The notes under the pieces are model-generated. The model had not been told where the DNA came from. It made no database searches and saw nothing but the letters and a program-made list of their open reading frames with translations. From Phytophthora hibernalis (taxonomy: Eukaryota; Oomycota; Peronosporomycetes; Peronosporales; Peronosporaceae): 64,000 nt of DNA. Numbering within the stretch: position 1 is the first letter of the stretch; every line of letters begins with the position of its first letter. The stretch lies in the NCBI GenBank assembly GCA_012656075.1, contig JAAKBF010000064.1:1-64000 (forward strand). The letters are read 5' to 3'. Both the position numbers and the translations under genes were made by a program. Positions 10,101-20,581 of the stretch are shown here, in pieces.

Positions 10101-11594
10101 CAGCGTTGGTGGTTTCTCCGACTTTCTCTGCAGTCTCACCTGTGTCTTCGTCGAGTTCTTCACACCGCAAGCGGTCTAAGTCGGATTCGCACCACCGGAG
10201 ACACCGTTCGGTCTCTCAGCTAAGGAGCGCGCCACTGAAAACTTTGACTCCGGCCGAACGCCTCCGTCGGTATTCTAACCTAGCGAATCCGACGGCAGCC
10301 GGCCTCGGCGGAGCCGGTCTAAGAGTGTTTCTCGCGGCAAGTTTGAACGTCCCATGCCTGGCGAGGAGGGTTTCGACGCGTCGACGACATTACTCCGAGC
10401 GGAAGTGGTCGCTGAGCACGCGCCTTCGCTGCCTATTCCAGGGCGGCGCCGCCTCTGCTCTCCGGCGGCTGGTCTTAGCCGCGCCAATTCGAGTGGCTAT
10501 TATCCTCAGCGACACTCGCTTAGTCCTCCTCACGACGAGGTTCCGGTCGAAGTTAATGAGGCTGAGGCTCACGTCGACGAGTCACCAGATCTTGGGGCAA
10601 ACTCGTCGAGTTCCGTTGATCCGGACTTGGCGAGTTCGTCAGCCGTTCTGGTGCGTTTATCTCTGGCCACGAGCTCTTCACTCGGTCGTATAAGTTCTTC
10701 GCTGAGTCCAGCATCTGGATCTGTGGCCTCCACTGACTCGTCGATAGAGTCGGCTCCAGCCGCGATCTCATCGAGTTCGTCTACTTCCGTAGCGACTCCT
10801 TCGCTGAGTTCCGTAGTCTCCGTTCCGGCTTCGACTAGCCCCACGGTGCCTCCTCCTCTCGGCTCTCCTCGACGTCGCCCTTCTCGAGCAGCAGCAAAGA
10901 ATTCCGCTTGCATTACTCGGCTGTTCTCGCCGAGTTGGACGTTCTTGACGAAGATGCTTTGGATGGTTCGCCCAGTCCAGCTTCGCCGAAGATTACGGGA
11001 TCCATCCCTTCTGGTGATATCGATCTTGGAGTCCCGCCGAGTCAGACCAGTGGTTCGCTGTCTACTTCTCAGCCGTCACCAGTTGGTTCTCCTCTGAGCT
11101 CATCGAACGGGATGTCTCATCGAGATTTTCTTATGGACGTCGAAGCTGAGGATAGCTGTTCATCGTCATCTAGCACCATTGTTCTCACGGACCGGGCGCC
11201 TCCACGCGGCAAGCTACAGAGCTATGCCGATGCTCGTCGAAAGCTCCACATTCTGTCAAGCGAGGGAGTGCACCGGCTCCTTGATCGAAGGGTTCGTCGA
11301 AAAGCGAGCAACTCCCAAGTCTTCTCGCCAGACTTCCAAGAAAGCCAAGAGCTCGTCGATCGTCACTGATTCTGGCCCCAAGTCGTCGAGCAAGGTTGTT
11401 CCGGTTTCTCAGGCAGCCAAACCTAAGGCTTCAGGCACCAAGACGGCACGATCAACGGCTCCTGTCACCAAGTCGCCTGCGAAGGGCAAAGCACCGGTTG
11501 TTTCCAAGCGTTCGACAGGTTCTAACTCATCAAAATCGTCCCAGAAGACTCCAAGCATTTCTTCGCCAAGTCAACCTCCTACGACCCTGGTATA
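10101..11594 (+). pseudogene. X2 antisense ORF, Ser/Arg/Pro-rich middle part
   Basis: Low-complexity middle of the antisense protein. It has SSSHRKRSKSDSHHRRHRS (basic, nuclear-localisation-like), then TPAERLRRYSNLANPTAAG, then a long Ser-rich region. An acidic block follows with VLAELDVLDEDALDGSPSP and FLMDVEAEDSCSSSSS, and last a Lys/Ser/Pro tail (KATPKSSRQTSKKAKSS-like, histone-H1-like in composition). Frames 10106, 10354, 10908 and 11179 overlap end to end. A disordered, nucleic-acid- or chromatin-binding linker is the simplest reading; this is inferred from composition only. Confidence 0.5.
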
Positions 11595-11637
11595 GTGGAA
11601 TTGCCTGCCCCGTTGAAACTTCCAATCGCAACGGTGC

Positions 11638-12674
11638 GTGCTCGTGCAGCGCAGGCTGTTGCGCCCGAGGCCAGGAGACTCCTTCGATGCGTCAGACTCG
11701 CAGCGTGGAGTTCTTCCATTATGGGTCCGCTCGTTGCTGGGCGAAAATGTTGGCATGTCGTTCCCGGTCAAGATTCTGGATATCGGAGGCAAGTCTAGTG
11801 TGCTCCGACGCCAACTACTCTCGATGGGCTTCGGAAGTGGATGGATGTGTTTAATCCATCTCATCCATGCCAACAAGTCCTCGCCAAGTTCCCGGAGACT
11901 CCGATTTTCGTCTCGGCGAGCGAGATTGACGCCACCCGCCAACGTCTGCATTCCAAGAAGAAGTCGGCGAAATCGACGACCCCGTTGATGATCGTTTGCG
12001 ACGCTTGGGCTCGTTTCCTGGACGATAGTCGGGAATTCGACGAGTCGCAACCTCACGATTCTCGTGCCAAGATTTTCGTGGCTCTCTGGGAGAGGAACCA
12101 CTTGATCGTGGATTCGAGTGTCTTGTTGGGTTTACACCCAGACCTGAATCCACGTTCGCCCGTGTCGGAGTTCGCCGCCATTCACGAGATGTGGGCGGTG
12201 TACAATCTTGAGCGTAAGCGCCGAGGTGACCTGTTGCGGATCGTCATGAAGTCTTACAAGGAGGCACTCCGGGCTGCAGTCAGTTCTTGCTCAGCTCAAG
12301 GTCCTTCGCCGAGTCTCGACTCCGAACTTTATTTTGAGCCTACGGTCCCCACGTATTCGTTGATTAACCAGCCCATGTTCCCGTCTCGTTCGGATTGGTT
12401 CGCTGGGCTCAAGGATTTGGACGTTCAAGAGCCCTGGCGAGTGTGGTGGGTGACTCGTCCAGAGCTGCACCCATACAACACGTGTTTTCGTCCGCGCAAT
12501 CCCGAGTTTCCAGTATTTGCCCCTGGAGACTTTTCCGTGGGCGACGTCGAGAGGACTTTGCAGGAGGACACTGATCCCAACGAGCCAAAGCCTCCTGCCT
12601 GTGACGAGAGTGCTCAGCCTCCGGCTAATCGTGTTGGTATCCACATTTTCGAGCAAATTTTCGACGAGGCCTAA
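11638..12674 (+). CDS. X2 antisense ORF, C-terminal domain (277 aa intact frame)
   Basis: Frame 11841-12674 is open for 277 codons and has ordinary protein composition, unlike the repeats before it. After a 1-bp shift the preceding frame supplies VKILDIGGKSSVLRRQLLSM. Landmarks: FVSASEIDATRQRLHSKK, LMIVCDAWARFLDDSREF, AKIFVALWERNHLIVDS, FAAIHEMWAVYNLERKRRG, WWVTRPELHPYNTCFRPR, and the C-terminus IFEQIFDEA. I do not recognise the fold. It ends 180 bp from the pol stop and converges on it. An antisense ORF between pol and the 3' LTR is known in some plant Tat elements; homology here is untested. Confidence 0.6.
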
Positions 12675-12854
12675 GCAGTCGTTTCGCCCAGTTGCAGTTT
12701 TCGATGAGTCTTGGTGCTTGTTTCTTTTCTTCATGTAGTCCGTACTCATCCATCTCGTAATATCAAAAATATATGTTGACGCAGTAGCTGCCGCTCACTC
12801 GACCTGCCTGCTTGTCTTCACAGGTCGGTGGTATTTTGTCATATGCAATAGCTT
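12675..12854. other. Convergent gap between the antisense ORF and X2 pol
   Basis: 180 bp between two stop codons that face each other. AT-richer than its surroundings, with AATATCAAAAATATATG near 12760. It probably holds both transcript ends; no gene seen. Confidence 0.4.
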
Positions 12855-13555
12855 TTAACACTCGTCTGCAACTTGCACCATTTGCAGACGGTTTTCACGT
12901 TTCTTTTGTCGAAGATAGTCGAAGAGAAGACCTCCACACGATAAATTCGACAGTGGTTCCCAGCTGGGTTCGTCATAGCCTACCCATTTTACCAGAAACC
13001 GACGCTGGGCTCGATCCGTACTCGTCGAGAGTGGCATTTCGTCCCTAAGGATGGCTTCGACTTCATATCGACCAGTCCGTTCGTCAGGTTCCCAACTGTC
13101 TTCTGGCAGCAGTTCCTCGTCGAAATCCAATCGATCGGTTTCGCTGAGCCCTTTGACTAGCGAAGTCGTAGGCCTTTCGCCGAGCTCGGTCACTTTCTTT
13201 AGTCTGGACACGTGGACTACTGGATAGAACCGGTAGCCACTCTTGTCTGGCAGCTCCAGCTCGTAGGCGAACTCCTCGATCTTCTGCTTGATCCGGAACG
13301 GACCGTGCCATCGATGGGCTAGCTTCTTCTTCAGGCCTGGTTTGACGCGCTCCATGAACAGCCAGACTTGGTCTCCAATCTTGAACAGAGACCGTTTTGG
13401 TTCGACGAGTCCGTCGCTATTGTTCGCTTCAGCTGTCTCCTCGCTCGTCGAGTCATTCGGTATGACTTTCTGCTCGCTCCGACTCAGCGAGTCGTTGTGT
13501 TCCTTTGCTCGCCGGGCCTTTTCCTTCAGCTGGTACTCATAGGCTAGTTTGAGCG
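12855..13555 (-). pseudogene. pol: X2 integrase C-terminus with chromodomain
   Basis: Frame 12855-13355 (166 aa) starts MERVKPGLKKKLAHRWHGPF, the GPY/F-type module, then YRFYPVVHVSRLKKV. A chromodomain follows: YEVEAILRDE, RRFLVKWVGYDEPSWEPL and a final helix LLFDYLRQKK. Tyr, Trp and Tyr of the histone-binding aromatic cage are present. The upstream part (LKLAYEYQLKEKARR) is read in another frame. Chromodomain integrases define chromoviruses and bias insertion toward methyl-histone chromatin. A 1-bp loss at about 13555 separates this from the integrase core. Confidence 0.85.
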
Positions 13556-14773
13556 CTATTTCCGTTGTCGGTTAGCTTCCCGACGCCATTTTGTAGCTTT
13601 CGCTGAGGTGGTTTGTTTCGCGGAGTCTTTCGAGACTCGGCGAATGGAGGATGTCATCGATTTGAGTGTTGACTGGGCGTCCCAACCGTGCACTAAGTAG
13701 AATGGCGTTTCTCGCCGAGTCGAATCCCTCGAATTGTTGATGGCATAGACTAGTTTCTCAGCGATGTCGTCCCAGTCAGCTTGAAGCGGGTCTTCCACGT
13801 AGACACGCACCGTTTGTATCATGGTCTTCACACTGCGTTCTTGCTGTCCGTTCGCTTGTGGTCGGTAACTCAGTGTAGCTCGAGACCTAGACTGCATCAT
13901 CTCCGAGAAAGTCTGAAAGACTTCGCTCATAAATCTTGGGTCTCGGTCGTGTCGGATGAGCGATGGTGCGCCAAATCGACGGAATATGCACTCTTCAAAT
14001 GCTTTAGCCACTTCGAGTGCCCCAGTATCGCCCATCGCCTTAGCGATGACAAACCCGGTGAAGTGATCTTGGAATAGCAGGAGAGCCGTGTTTCCTCGCT
14101 GAGTCTTCGGCAAGGGTATAACGAAGTCCATCGACACAATCTGGAAAGGTCGATCGGAGACGACGTTACCTGGCGAATATCCGCGAAGTTGAGGCTTGCT
14201 CTTGCTGGTGTTGCAATCTTCACAGGCTTGCACATGCTTGACCACGTCGGCATACAGACCAATCCAATAGTAATCGGCCTTCACTCGGTGATAAGTCCTA
14301 ACGATGCCTTGATGTCCTCCTTCAATGGAGTTATGGCAATTCGCCAAGATTTCGTCGATGAGTGTAGTTGGCACTACCATTCTTAGCTTCGTGTCGTGCT
14401 CGTCGGGTCTACCTCGCTCTCTGCGACGGCTCATGTAATATAGTAGGCCGTCCTCGCTGAGTACAAAGTTATCGGCTACTTTGCCGGCGTCGCCGGCTCT
14501 TCGCCGAGTGAGCTCATCGAATTCACCTCGCAAATATTTCTTCAGGTCAGACCATCGACATTCTTCGTCTTGCGCCGTTGATATCCGGCCTCGTCGCTCA
14601 GCTTGGACCACTAGAGGGCTGACGTCTTCAGCACTTGGCAGTTCCTGACGTTCTGAGCAAGCTCTTCCCTGTTCTACTACTCGCTGAGCTTCTGGAGGTT
14701 GGTACTCCATTTCGAACTCGTCGACAGGGCTATCATTGTCGGGTAGACTCGGCGAATCGGATTCTACCGGCAC
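13556..14773 (-). CDS. pol: X2 integrase core (405 aa)
   Basis: Long open frame. The N-terminal 90 residues are an acidic linker; then SDLKKYLRGEFDELTRRR. The HHCC zinc domain follows (His in NCHNS and GGHQG, Cys pair in ACEDC). The catalytic core has Asp in VSMDFVIPLP, Asp in LIRHDRDPRFMSEVF and Glu in ANGQQERSVKTM, i.e. the D,D-35,E triad. It cuts and joins the cDNA ends into the target. All triad residues are present, so this domain could be functional, but the frame stops before the chromodomain. An inverted near-copy is at 23217-24430. Confidence 0.88.
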   Translation of the reverse strand: MPVESDSPSLPDNDSPVDEFEMEYQPPEAQRVVEQGRACSERQELPSAEDVSPLVVQAERRGRISTAQDEECRWSDLKKYLRGEFDELTRRRAGDAGKVADNFVLSEDGLLYYMSRRRERGRPDEHDTKLRMVVPTTLIDEILANCHNSIEGGHQGIVRTYHRVKADYYWIGLYADVVKHVQACEDCNTSKSKPQLRGYSPGNVVSDRPFQIVSMDFVIPLPKTQRGNTALLLFQDHFTGFVIAKAMGDTGALEVAKAFEECIFRRFGAPSLIRHDRDPRFMSEVFQTFSEMMQSRSRATLSYRPQANGQQERSVKTMIQTVRVYVEDPLQADWDDIAEKLVYAINNSRDSTRRETPFYLVHGWDAQSTLKSMTSSIRRVSKDSAKQTTSAKATKWRREANRQRK

Positions 14774-14903
14774 GTCGGGTGCCGGTTTGCTCGCTGGGTC
14801 TAGTTCTTCGTCTTCGGCGAATCGAACTCGGCGAACTGGTTGAGTTTGACTTCGAGTAATCGCTGAGACTTTAGGAGGGACTTCTTCTGCTCCCTTCGTC
14901 GAG

Positions 14904-16124
14904 CTACAGCTTTTCCTGTATCCGGTTCAACGCCTTTAGCTCAGCTTTGCGGTCACCGCTAAGAATGACACGCCCAGCTTTCGCTTCTAGAGCTTCCGTG
15001 GCTAACGTATCCGCTGCTGAGTTGTAGCACCGGACTACATGGAGGTAGCGTACGGAGTTGAGGCGATCGATGAGTTCCTTGTGGCGTACCAACTGAATTT
15101 GCAACGTTTCCTTCCTGCATGCGATCACCCCCATGGATTGCTGGATTGCGAGCCTGGAATCACCGACTATGATAAGGTCGGTGATGCCCCGGTCAAGGGC
15201 CGCGATAACGCCGTTATTCATTCCGGAGTACTCGGCGATATTGACCGTAGTGCCCAAGAGGTGAGCACTCGCAGCGATCACAATGTCGCACATCGGCAAC
15301 TGCCACAAGACCCACGAGCAACTACCATAGCCGCCATACTTCTCCGTCTTCGCCGACCCGTCGAATGACAGGACGTATCCCTCAATGTCGTGTGGCACGT
15401 GCGCGTATAGCAATTCTGGGTCCAGGCGGACACTCGCCGAGTTTTTAGATGGTGGTGCAATGTGTGCTAACGACTCGTCGAGTCCAATGTGTGGAGTTAT
15501 AGAGGCTTGCAACAGCTGAGCGAATTCGATATCCCACTCACGCACCCGTTTAATTTTCAAGTGGTAAGGTGAGAGCAGGACGGCGAAGCTCACTGGTCGC
15601 CCGTACAATGTCTTCGACGAGAACACCCACTCTAACGTGGAGAACCGGGTGTAGACATGGATTGTCTTGCCCACCACCAGCGTATAGCATACCTTCAGTA
15701 GTTGAAGCAACACAAGCACCTCTTGGTCAGCTGGGTGGTAGTTGACTTCGCTCTTTTTCAGCACTCGGCCACAGACGCGGACTGGGTGCAGTTTCCCATC
15801 ATGCATCTGCATCAGGGAGCTACTCAACGCCCAGTCATTGGCAAAGACCATGACATGGACGTCTTTCGCTGAGTCGAAGTGCCTTAGAATAGGCGCTTCT
15901 GTCACCTTCCGCGTTAGCTCAGCGAATGAAGCTCTGGCGGTCGATAAGTCGCTTCCACTACCGAAGTCATCTTCCTTCAGCTGATAAAGCACTGCTCCAT
16001 ACAACGCCAGTTTTGGATGGACCGGCTGTAGTAATTGAGTGCGCCAAGGAATGCCTGCGTCCCCTTTTAGACGACGGGAATGGAAGCTCAGCGATCGCAG
16101 CCAGCTTCTTGGGATCCGCGGCAA
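14904..16124 (-). CDS. pol: X2 RNase H plus second RNase H (406-aa frame)
   Basis: One open frame holds both RNase H domains. The first ~45 residues are out of the pol frame. Then LYGAVLYQLKEDDF, EAPILRHFDSAKDVHVMVFA, EVNYHPADQEVLVLLQLLK and HVYTRFSTLEWV form the RT-linked RNase H. From about residue 265 the extra domain reads SFDGSAKTEK, VNIAEYSGMN, DLIIVGDSRLAIQ and NSAADTLATEAL, with D, E, D and D all present. The linker between them ends before SLAHIAPPSKN. Having both domains in one frame proves they are parts of a single polyprotein. Confidence 0.87.
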   Translation of the reverse strand: MPRIPRSWLRSLSFHSRRLKGDAGIPWRTQLLQPVHPKLALYGAVLYQLKEDDFGSGSDLSTARASFAELTRKVTEAPILRHFDSAKDVHVMVFANDWALSSSLMQMHDGKLHPVRVCGRVLKKSEVNYHPADQEVLVLLQLLKVCYTLVVGKTIHVYTRFSTLEWVFSSKTLYGRPVSFAVLLSPYHLKIKRVREWDIEFAQLLQASITPHIGLDESLAHIAPPSKNSASVRLDPELLYAHVPHDIEGYVLSFDGSAKTEKYGGYGSCSWVLWQLPMCDIVIAASAHLLGTTVNIAEYSGMNNGVIAALDRGITDLIIVGDSRLAIQQSMGVIACRKETLQIQLVRHKELIDRLNSVRYLHVVRCYNSAADTLATEALEAKAGRVILSGDRKAELKALNRIQEKL

Positions 16125-16206
16125 TTCCGTCGGCCGTCACTTTGTGAGACAGAAAGTCGACCATCGCCGGGACAAAAATACTCTTGGTGAAGCTCACACT
16201 GATTCT

Positions 16207-16837
16207 TCACTCGGCGAATCGGTGTAGCAACCGGTCGAGCGTGTTGAGGCACTCGTCGAATGTTGCACCGCCAAAGCAAATATCGTCGACAAACGACCGT
16301 CGACCAAAGGCCGGAATCAACTGTGACTCGTCTGGTTCACCCGTACTGAACATGTCATTCTCAGGGCTGTTGACGACCTCTTGCAGCGGGTCAGACGCAT
16401 CGAGAGATTGGTAGTCGGCTTCAAATTTGGTGCTTAGTCTCATCGAATCGGCCCCTAGCGTTAGACGGGATGGTCGTTTCTTTCGCTGAGCTGTTGCTGC
16501 AGCCTCAGCGAGCCGCATCTTCCCGGCGAATGTAGCCCAGCAACCACACGGTTGCACGTAACCCCAGAGAGCACTGTCGATGAGTCGCTGGTAGATCATG
16601 TGCGCATTTTTAAGCCCAAACGGCATGCGCAACCACTCGAAGTGGCCTAGAGCACACACAAAGCTGAAATTTCGCGAGCTCGTCGAGTCATCATTACGGC
16701 CCAGAATCCACTAGCAGCATCGAGGGAACAGAATCATAAGTAGCTCTCGAGTTCCGTCAGCAAGTCGTCGACCAGCGGCATTGCGTATTGCATGCTGACT
16801 GTAATTGCGTTCACCAGCTTATAGTCGATGCAAAGCT
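16207..16837 (-). pseudogene. pol: X2 reverse transcriptase, N-terminally truncated
   Basis: Frame 16207-16659 contains FEWLRMPFGLKNAHMIYQR and the catalytic box FVDD at 16282-16293. A lineage insert of about 82 residues (KMRLAEAAATAQRKKRPSR to DMFSTGEPDE) separates them. Upstream sequence to 16837 encodes CIDYKLVNAI and LVDDLLTELESYL in a shifted frame. The RT is cut at CIDYKL, where LTR sequence begins. The fingers with the first catalytic motif are therefore partly missing, so it cannot be active. Confidence 0.83.
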
Positions 16838-17367
16838 CCCTACAAGCTATGCCTCTCGGGGAACGACGACAGACATAATCCAGCCCACGCAGGGCTTACA
16901 GGAAAGTGTACGCTGTTCTTGGACTTAGAAGATTCTGCTCTGATTGTTATCTCTATATCTTCGGAGAACCCCTTCGGGCTCTTCCCTATGTTCTTCTATC
17001 GGTTCTATACAAATATCTAATGAAATGGAGTCGTTACAGATCTCCCTGCGACTCTTCGCTCAGCTCCGTCCCTTGGTGTCGAGCTGTGTACCTACCTCAT
17101 GGCGAGATCCTGATTTATCCTTTCAGGCATATTCTCGCCAAGTCGACTTTCGCCGAGTCCAACTTTCGCCGAGTCGATTATCGCCGAGCCCGTCCATCGC
17201 TGAGTCCGGCTACGTGCGGTTCCTGATTAAGTCCGTTCCCTGTTGAGTGTGATGTATCCACTTGGCGGTGTATCCACTTGATCCTCTTGAGTGCGATGTA
17301 TCCACTTGGTCTAGCTTAGGCATCCCTAGTGTAGGGTTACCCAAAATCTGGATTTCCCTACACCACA
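16838..17367 (-). repeat. X2 5' LTR fragment (530 bp)
   Basis: Reads TGTGGTGTAGGGAAATCC from 17367 downward and matches the first 55% of LTR X, ending at CATAGCTTGTAGGG next to the RT remnant. The same LTR/RT breakpoint occurs at 21100/21101 in opposite orientation, so the two junctions share one origin. Confidence 0.82.
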
Positions 17368-18698
17368 CAGAATTAATCACTGCTGAAGAAGCCGCCGAGC
17401 TCCGACACCTGATCCGATCGGACGCCGCAGCACTTGCAGCCCCTGGAGGGGAAGATCAACTCAGCGATGAAGACGATTACCCAGGGCACCGGGATGTCAA
17501 TGAGTCGCCTCATGACCATACCCGTCAGCTCAGTTTCGACGGGGCTGAAAGCGACCGAGGACAAGTCTTGGAAATTAAGACGCACGCGCCGCTTGAGAGG
17601 CTCACGACCTTTGACAGGAAGCGCTACCGGTCGGAAGATGCGTCACAATGGATCAAACGCTTCATCTACGAGATGAAGGGGACGTGTAAACGGCAAGATG
17701 AGTGGTGTGAACCATTCTCGCTGAGTCTGGGCAAGGCTGCTCAGGGGTGGTTCCGACAGCTTCCCAAAGAGACTCAGCGAAAGTGGAATATTCTCAGCGA
17801 GGCTTTCCTGGACTATACTGCTCGCAATTCGACCAGTCGGCGCGAGGCCGCTACTACTCAGCGAGGCGCAGGGAGAATGAACATGTTTGCGACTTCTTGC
17901 TGCGACTGAATGGCTACGCGCGACCGCCCACATCCAGTGCGAGAAGGGTGAAGCTGACGCCACCGACCACGTCGAACATTTCCTGCTTAATTGCGGAGAC
18001 GACGACATCATGGATCTGCTGTACCCACAACGACTCAGCGATATTACGAAGGTCGAGAAGGTGATCAACCAGCGTTTACTCGGCGCGAAGCGCTAGAAAC
18101 AACGCGATCGTCTGAGCACAAGTCGCAGTAAGGACGCCAAACGGGTTGAGAAGAAGGAGAACAAAATCGCCGAGTCGACTCCAAGAAACAGCAGGACGAA
18201 CGTCGTGGTCGACAGGGTGAAGACAGCAGTCGCCGAGTTACGCTGCAGATGCGTCGATCGACGACCTATGGGCGGTACTCGACACTCGCCGAGCTACAGC
18301 AAATACCGACCTCGACGACTCGTCGAATGGCGAAAGCGACGCGAGTGAAGTTCTCAACCAAGACTCTGAAGAAGACTCGGACTACATCGACGCCGGCAAT
18401 ACGACCGGAGACTCCAACCGATATCAGCAGAACTCGTCGAATCCCAAGGGACAAGCTAATCGCCGAGACGGGTCCCGAGCGGAAGACATACGGTCCGTGT
18501 GGAGCTTGCGGAGCAGCAGGTCACGATTCACACTTCTGTCGCCGACGCTGCAAGTTCTGCAAGCAAGTACATGAAGTAGGCCAATGCGAAGTCTTCCGAC
18601 GCTTCGAGAAACTCGCCAAGTTCGTTAAGACGTCAGTCGACAAGTCCATTGTCCCGGACGATCTTCAGGACATCTACTCGTCGAGCCATTTGAACTAG
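17368..18698 (+). pseudogene. gag: X1 gag capsid and zinc-knuckle part
   Basis: Resumes the gag broken at 7543. Frame 17262-17909 carries the capsid segment: YRSEDASQWIKRFIYEMKG, then WCEPFSLSLGKAAQGWFRQL (retrotransposon Gag fold). Later frames give RLSDITKVEKVINQRLLGAK and the nucleocapsid cluster CGACGAAGHDSHFC plus CKFCKQVHEVGQC, ending EDIYSS-like at about 18698. X3 gag (44580-45912) is the closest copy. Breaks include a TAG at 18094-18096 (GAKR then stop; X3 reads CGC AAG), an indel at 17815 and a frameshift near 18240. Confidence 0.78.
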
Positions 18699-19330
18699 TG
18701 GGCTCGCCAACCATGACTGGGTTGGACAACGACGGGCTGCCACAGTCAGCAGAACCAGCAGTCGAAGCGAACTACGTGTTTGCTTTTGTTGGGGAAGCGG
18801 AACGGCCCGATGAGTGGAGTGAGAATGAGGGTGATGAAGAGAGTGGACGAGCGGATGTGGACGAGAACAGTGGGATCAGCGAGTCGAATGACGACGAAGA
18901 CCGAACGATTGGAAGTATGGAAGGAACTCATCGACCGATGCGTTCGCTAGGAAGTTGCGACTGAAGCGACTCACCAACACGGACATGAAGATCGATGTCC
19001 AAGGAATCGCCAAGTCAAGGTGGCGACCACCTCCCGCACAATCGTTAAAGTTACGCTGGGGTGGGAGGTAGTTTACGAATTTGAGGTGTGGATCATGCCT
19101 CATCCTGCTGAAGTCAACCTGATCCTGGGTACCAGCCGGACTTGTACAATCCAATGGCCAAACTGCCCGATGAAGTCGTGGTGCCACTAATCAAGTCGTC
19201 GAGGGATGTTGACGACACAGAGTGCGGTCGGGAAGTGATCGGAGGCCCACGGAGACATTGGACATTATGGGGAGAGAAATCGCTCAGTTCAAGTTGAGAC
19301 GGCGACAGCCCAGCGAATCGACGCATAAGC
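18698..19330 (+). pseudogene. pol: X1 protease remnant, active site deleted
   Basis: Starts MGSPTMTGLDNDGLPQSAEP like X3. After the acidic region it jumps from about 18938 straight to FARKLRLKRL, a segment that in X3 lies after the DTG active site. About 190 bp, including LLDTGANVS, are therefore gone. The second half (VNLILGT-like, LPDEVVVPLIKSS) persists in other frames. The protease is dead by deletion, unlike the frameshift damage elsewhere in X1. Confidence 0.75.
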
Positions 19331-20581
19331 TGTGGGTTCGCCAATTGCAAGGGTGATTCCAACAGTCGAGCACAACGCTGCAGAAAGAGCCGTGCAGGTG
19401 TTGCTGACGAACATCACCGCGAGCCTGACGTGGTGTCCAGCCCACTTCCCGGTGGTTCTATGGATGCCCCACGGGTACTGCCTCGGGATGATGGTTATGT
19501 GCGATGAACTCGGCGAAATATCGCGACTGGCAAGTGCTTGTCTACGAGGGCGATCTCGACAACCGACTCCTAAGGAAAGAGCAGGGGCTATATATGGAAT
19601 GGCTTAGCCGACAGCCTCCCGCTGTCGAAGGCCACAGTACACGGCCGACGGCTATAAACCAAGACCTGTCCAACTAGAGGAGGACGATACTCGTGAATGG
19701 CTAGAAGTCGACGAGATTGACGAAGATTCGACAGGTGTATCTAACTCAGCGAGCGGAGAAGCACCTCAGACTGATGTCATTGAGGGAGACACGTCAAAAC
19801 CTGACGATTCGACCATCTCGGCGAAGCAAACTGACGATTCTCTAATCGACACAACGGAAAGGGAAGGAAGTGAATGACAGCAGCCGCCATTGGACCAGCA
19901 AGACTCGGCGATAGCCGCTGTCCACAGCGAGGGGCATCAGAAACGATGCACTACCACAATGGACAGGGGTGACCAGTGGGACCCTGGCGAACGAGAGCCA
20001 GACCAACATATTCCTAGGCTACGGAAGCCAAGACTTGTTGCATCTGGACAATTGGAGTTGTCAGATACTCCATTGAGCCCAGACCCAACTGAAGACCTTC
20101 GGTTGCGGTTCCTCGCGGCCGCTGAAGAACTGGAGATGCGCCTCTCGACGGCTGACGTCGTTCTCGAAGACGGGTCAGAACTCGCCGAGTTTGAACACTC
20201 GTCGAGCGATGAGAGTCTAACAGATTACGCTCATGAGCTCGCCTTTTTGCCTGACCTGACGGAATCGTTATCCACGAAGCTTGACTACGAAGGCGACAAC
20301 GTTATATCTCCAGCGCACGATGTTCGACAGCAAAAGAAGCTCGTCACAACCTTGAAACGGCATGAAAATATCATGGTCTCGAGTGGAAATGCGCTTCCAC
20401 CACCGGCATACGGTGTGGTCTGCGATATCGACGTCCAAGGGCACGAACTCATCAAGCAAAGAGCTCGGCGAGTGCCACTGAAGAACTTGAGCACACTTTA
20501 TGAGCTTTTGAAAGCTCTGCTTCAAACTGGGCTCGTGTCATTTTCGAAGAGCCTTGGGCCTCGCCAATCGTGATTGTCATT
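19331..20581 (+). pseudogene. pol: X1 protease-RT linker and RT N-terminus
   Basis: The linker is recognisable as LPRDDGY, SAKYRDWQVLVYEG and DNRLLRKEQ, then a degenerate acidic stretch. Frame 19890-20573 gives SLTDYAHELAFLPDLTESL and LDYEGDNV, then the RT entry GNALPPPAYGVVCDIDVQGH, RARRVPLKNL and PRQS. The RT is cut at 20581 in the SPIVIVI motif by an LTR X fragment and resumes at 21101 after losing about ten codons (KKNGADIRL region). The linker is shared by W and X and seems specific to this lineage. Confidence 0.72.

Larger units (their letters stand above)
10576..17357 (-). repeat. Large inverted repeat, arm 1
   Basis: Near-identical in reverse complement to arm 2 (20582-26554). It covers the LTR X half, RT, both RNase H domains, integrase, chromodomain and part of the antisense ORF. 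Identity falls abruptly at 10576, where the two copies become only moderately similar. Arm 1 keeps 12041-12915, which is deleted from arm 2. Confidence 0.75.
7544..17367 (-). mobile_element. Ty3/Gypsy chromovirus X2, internally deleted, nested in X1 gag
   Basis: Minus-strand X element bounded by LTR X sequence on both sides: a full 3' LTR (7544-8509) and a 530-bp 5' LTR fragment (16838-17367). A deletion joins the middle of the 5' LTR directly to RT, so gag, protease and the RT N-terminus are lost. Inside, minus-strand pol occupies 16837-12855 and a long opposite-strand ORF occupies 8723-12674. The flanking gag reads ...GATGGCAG on the left and CAGAATTAATC on the right, matching X3 gag GATGACAGATTTC, so a short CAG duplication marks the insertion. 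Confidence 0.75.
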
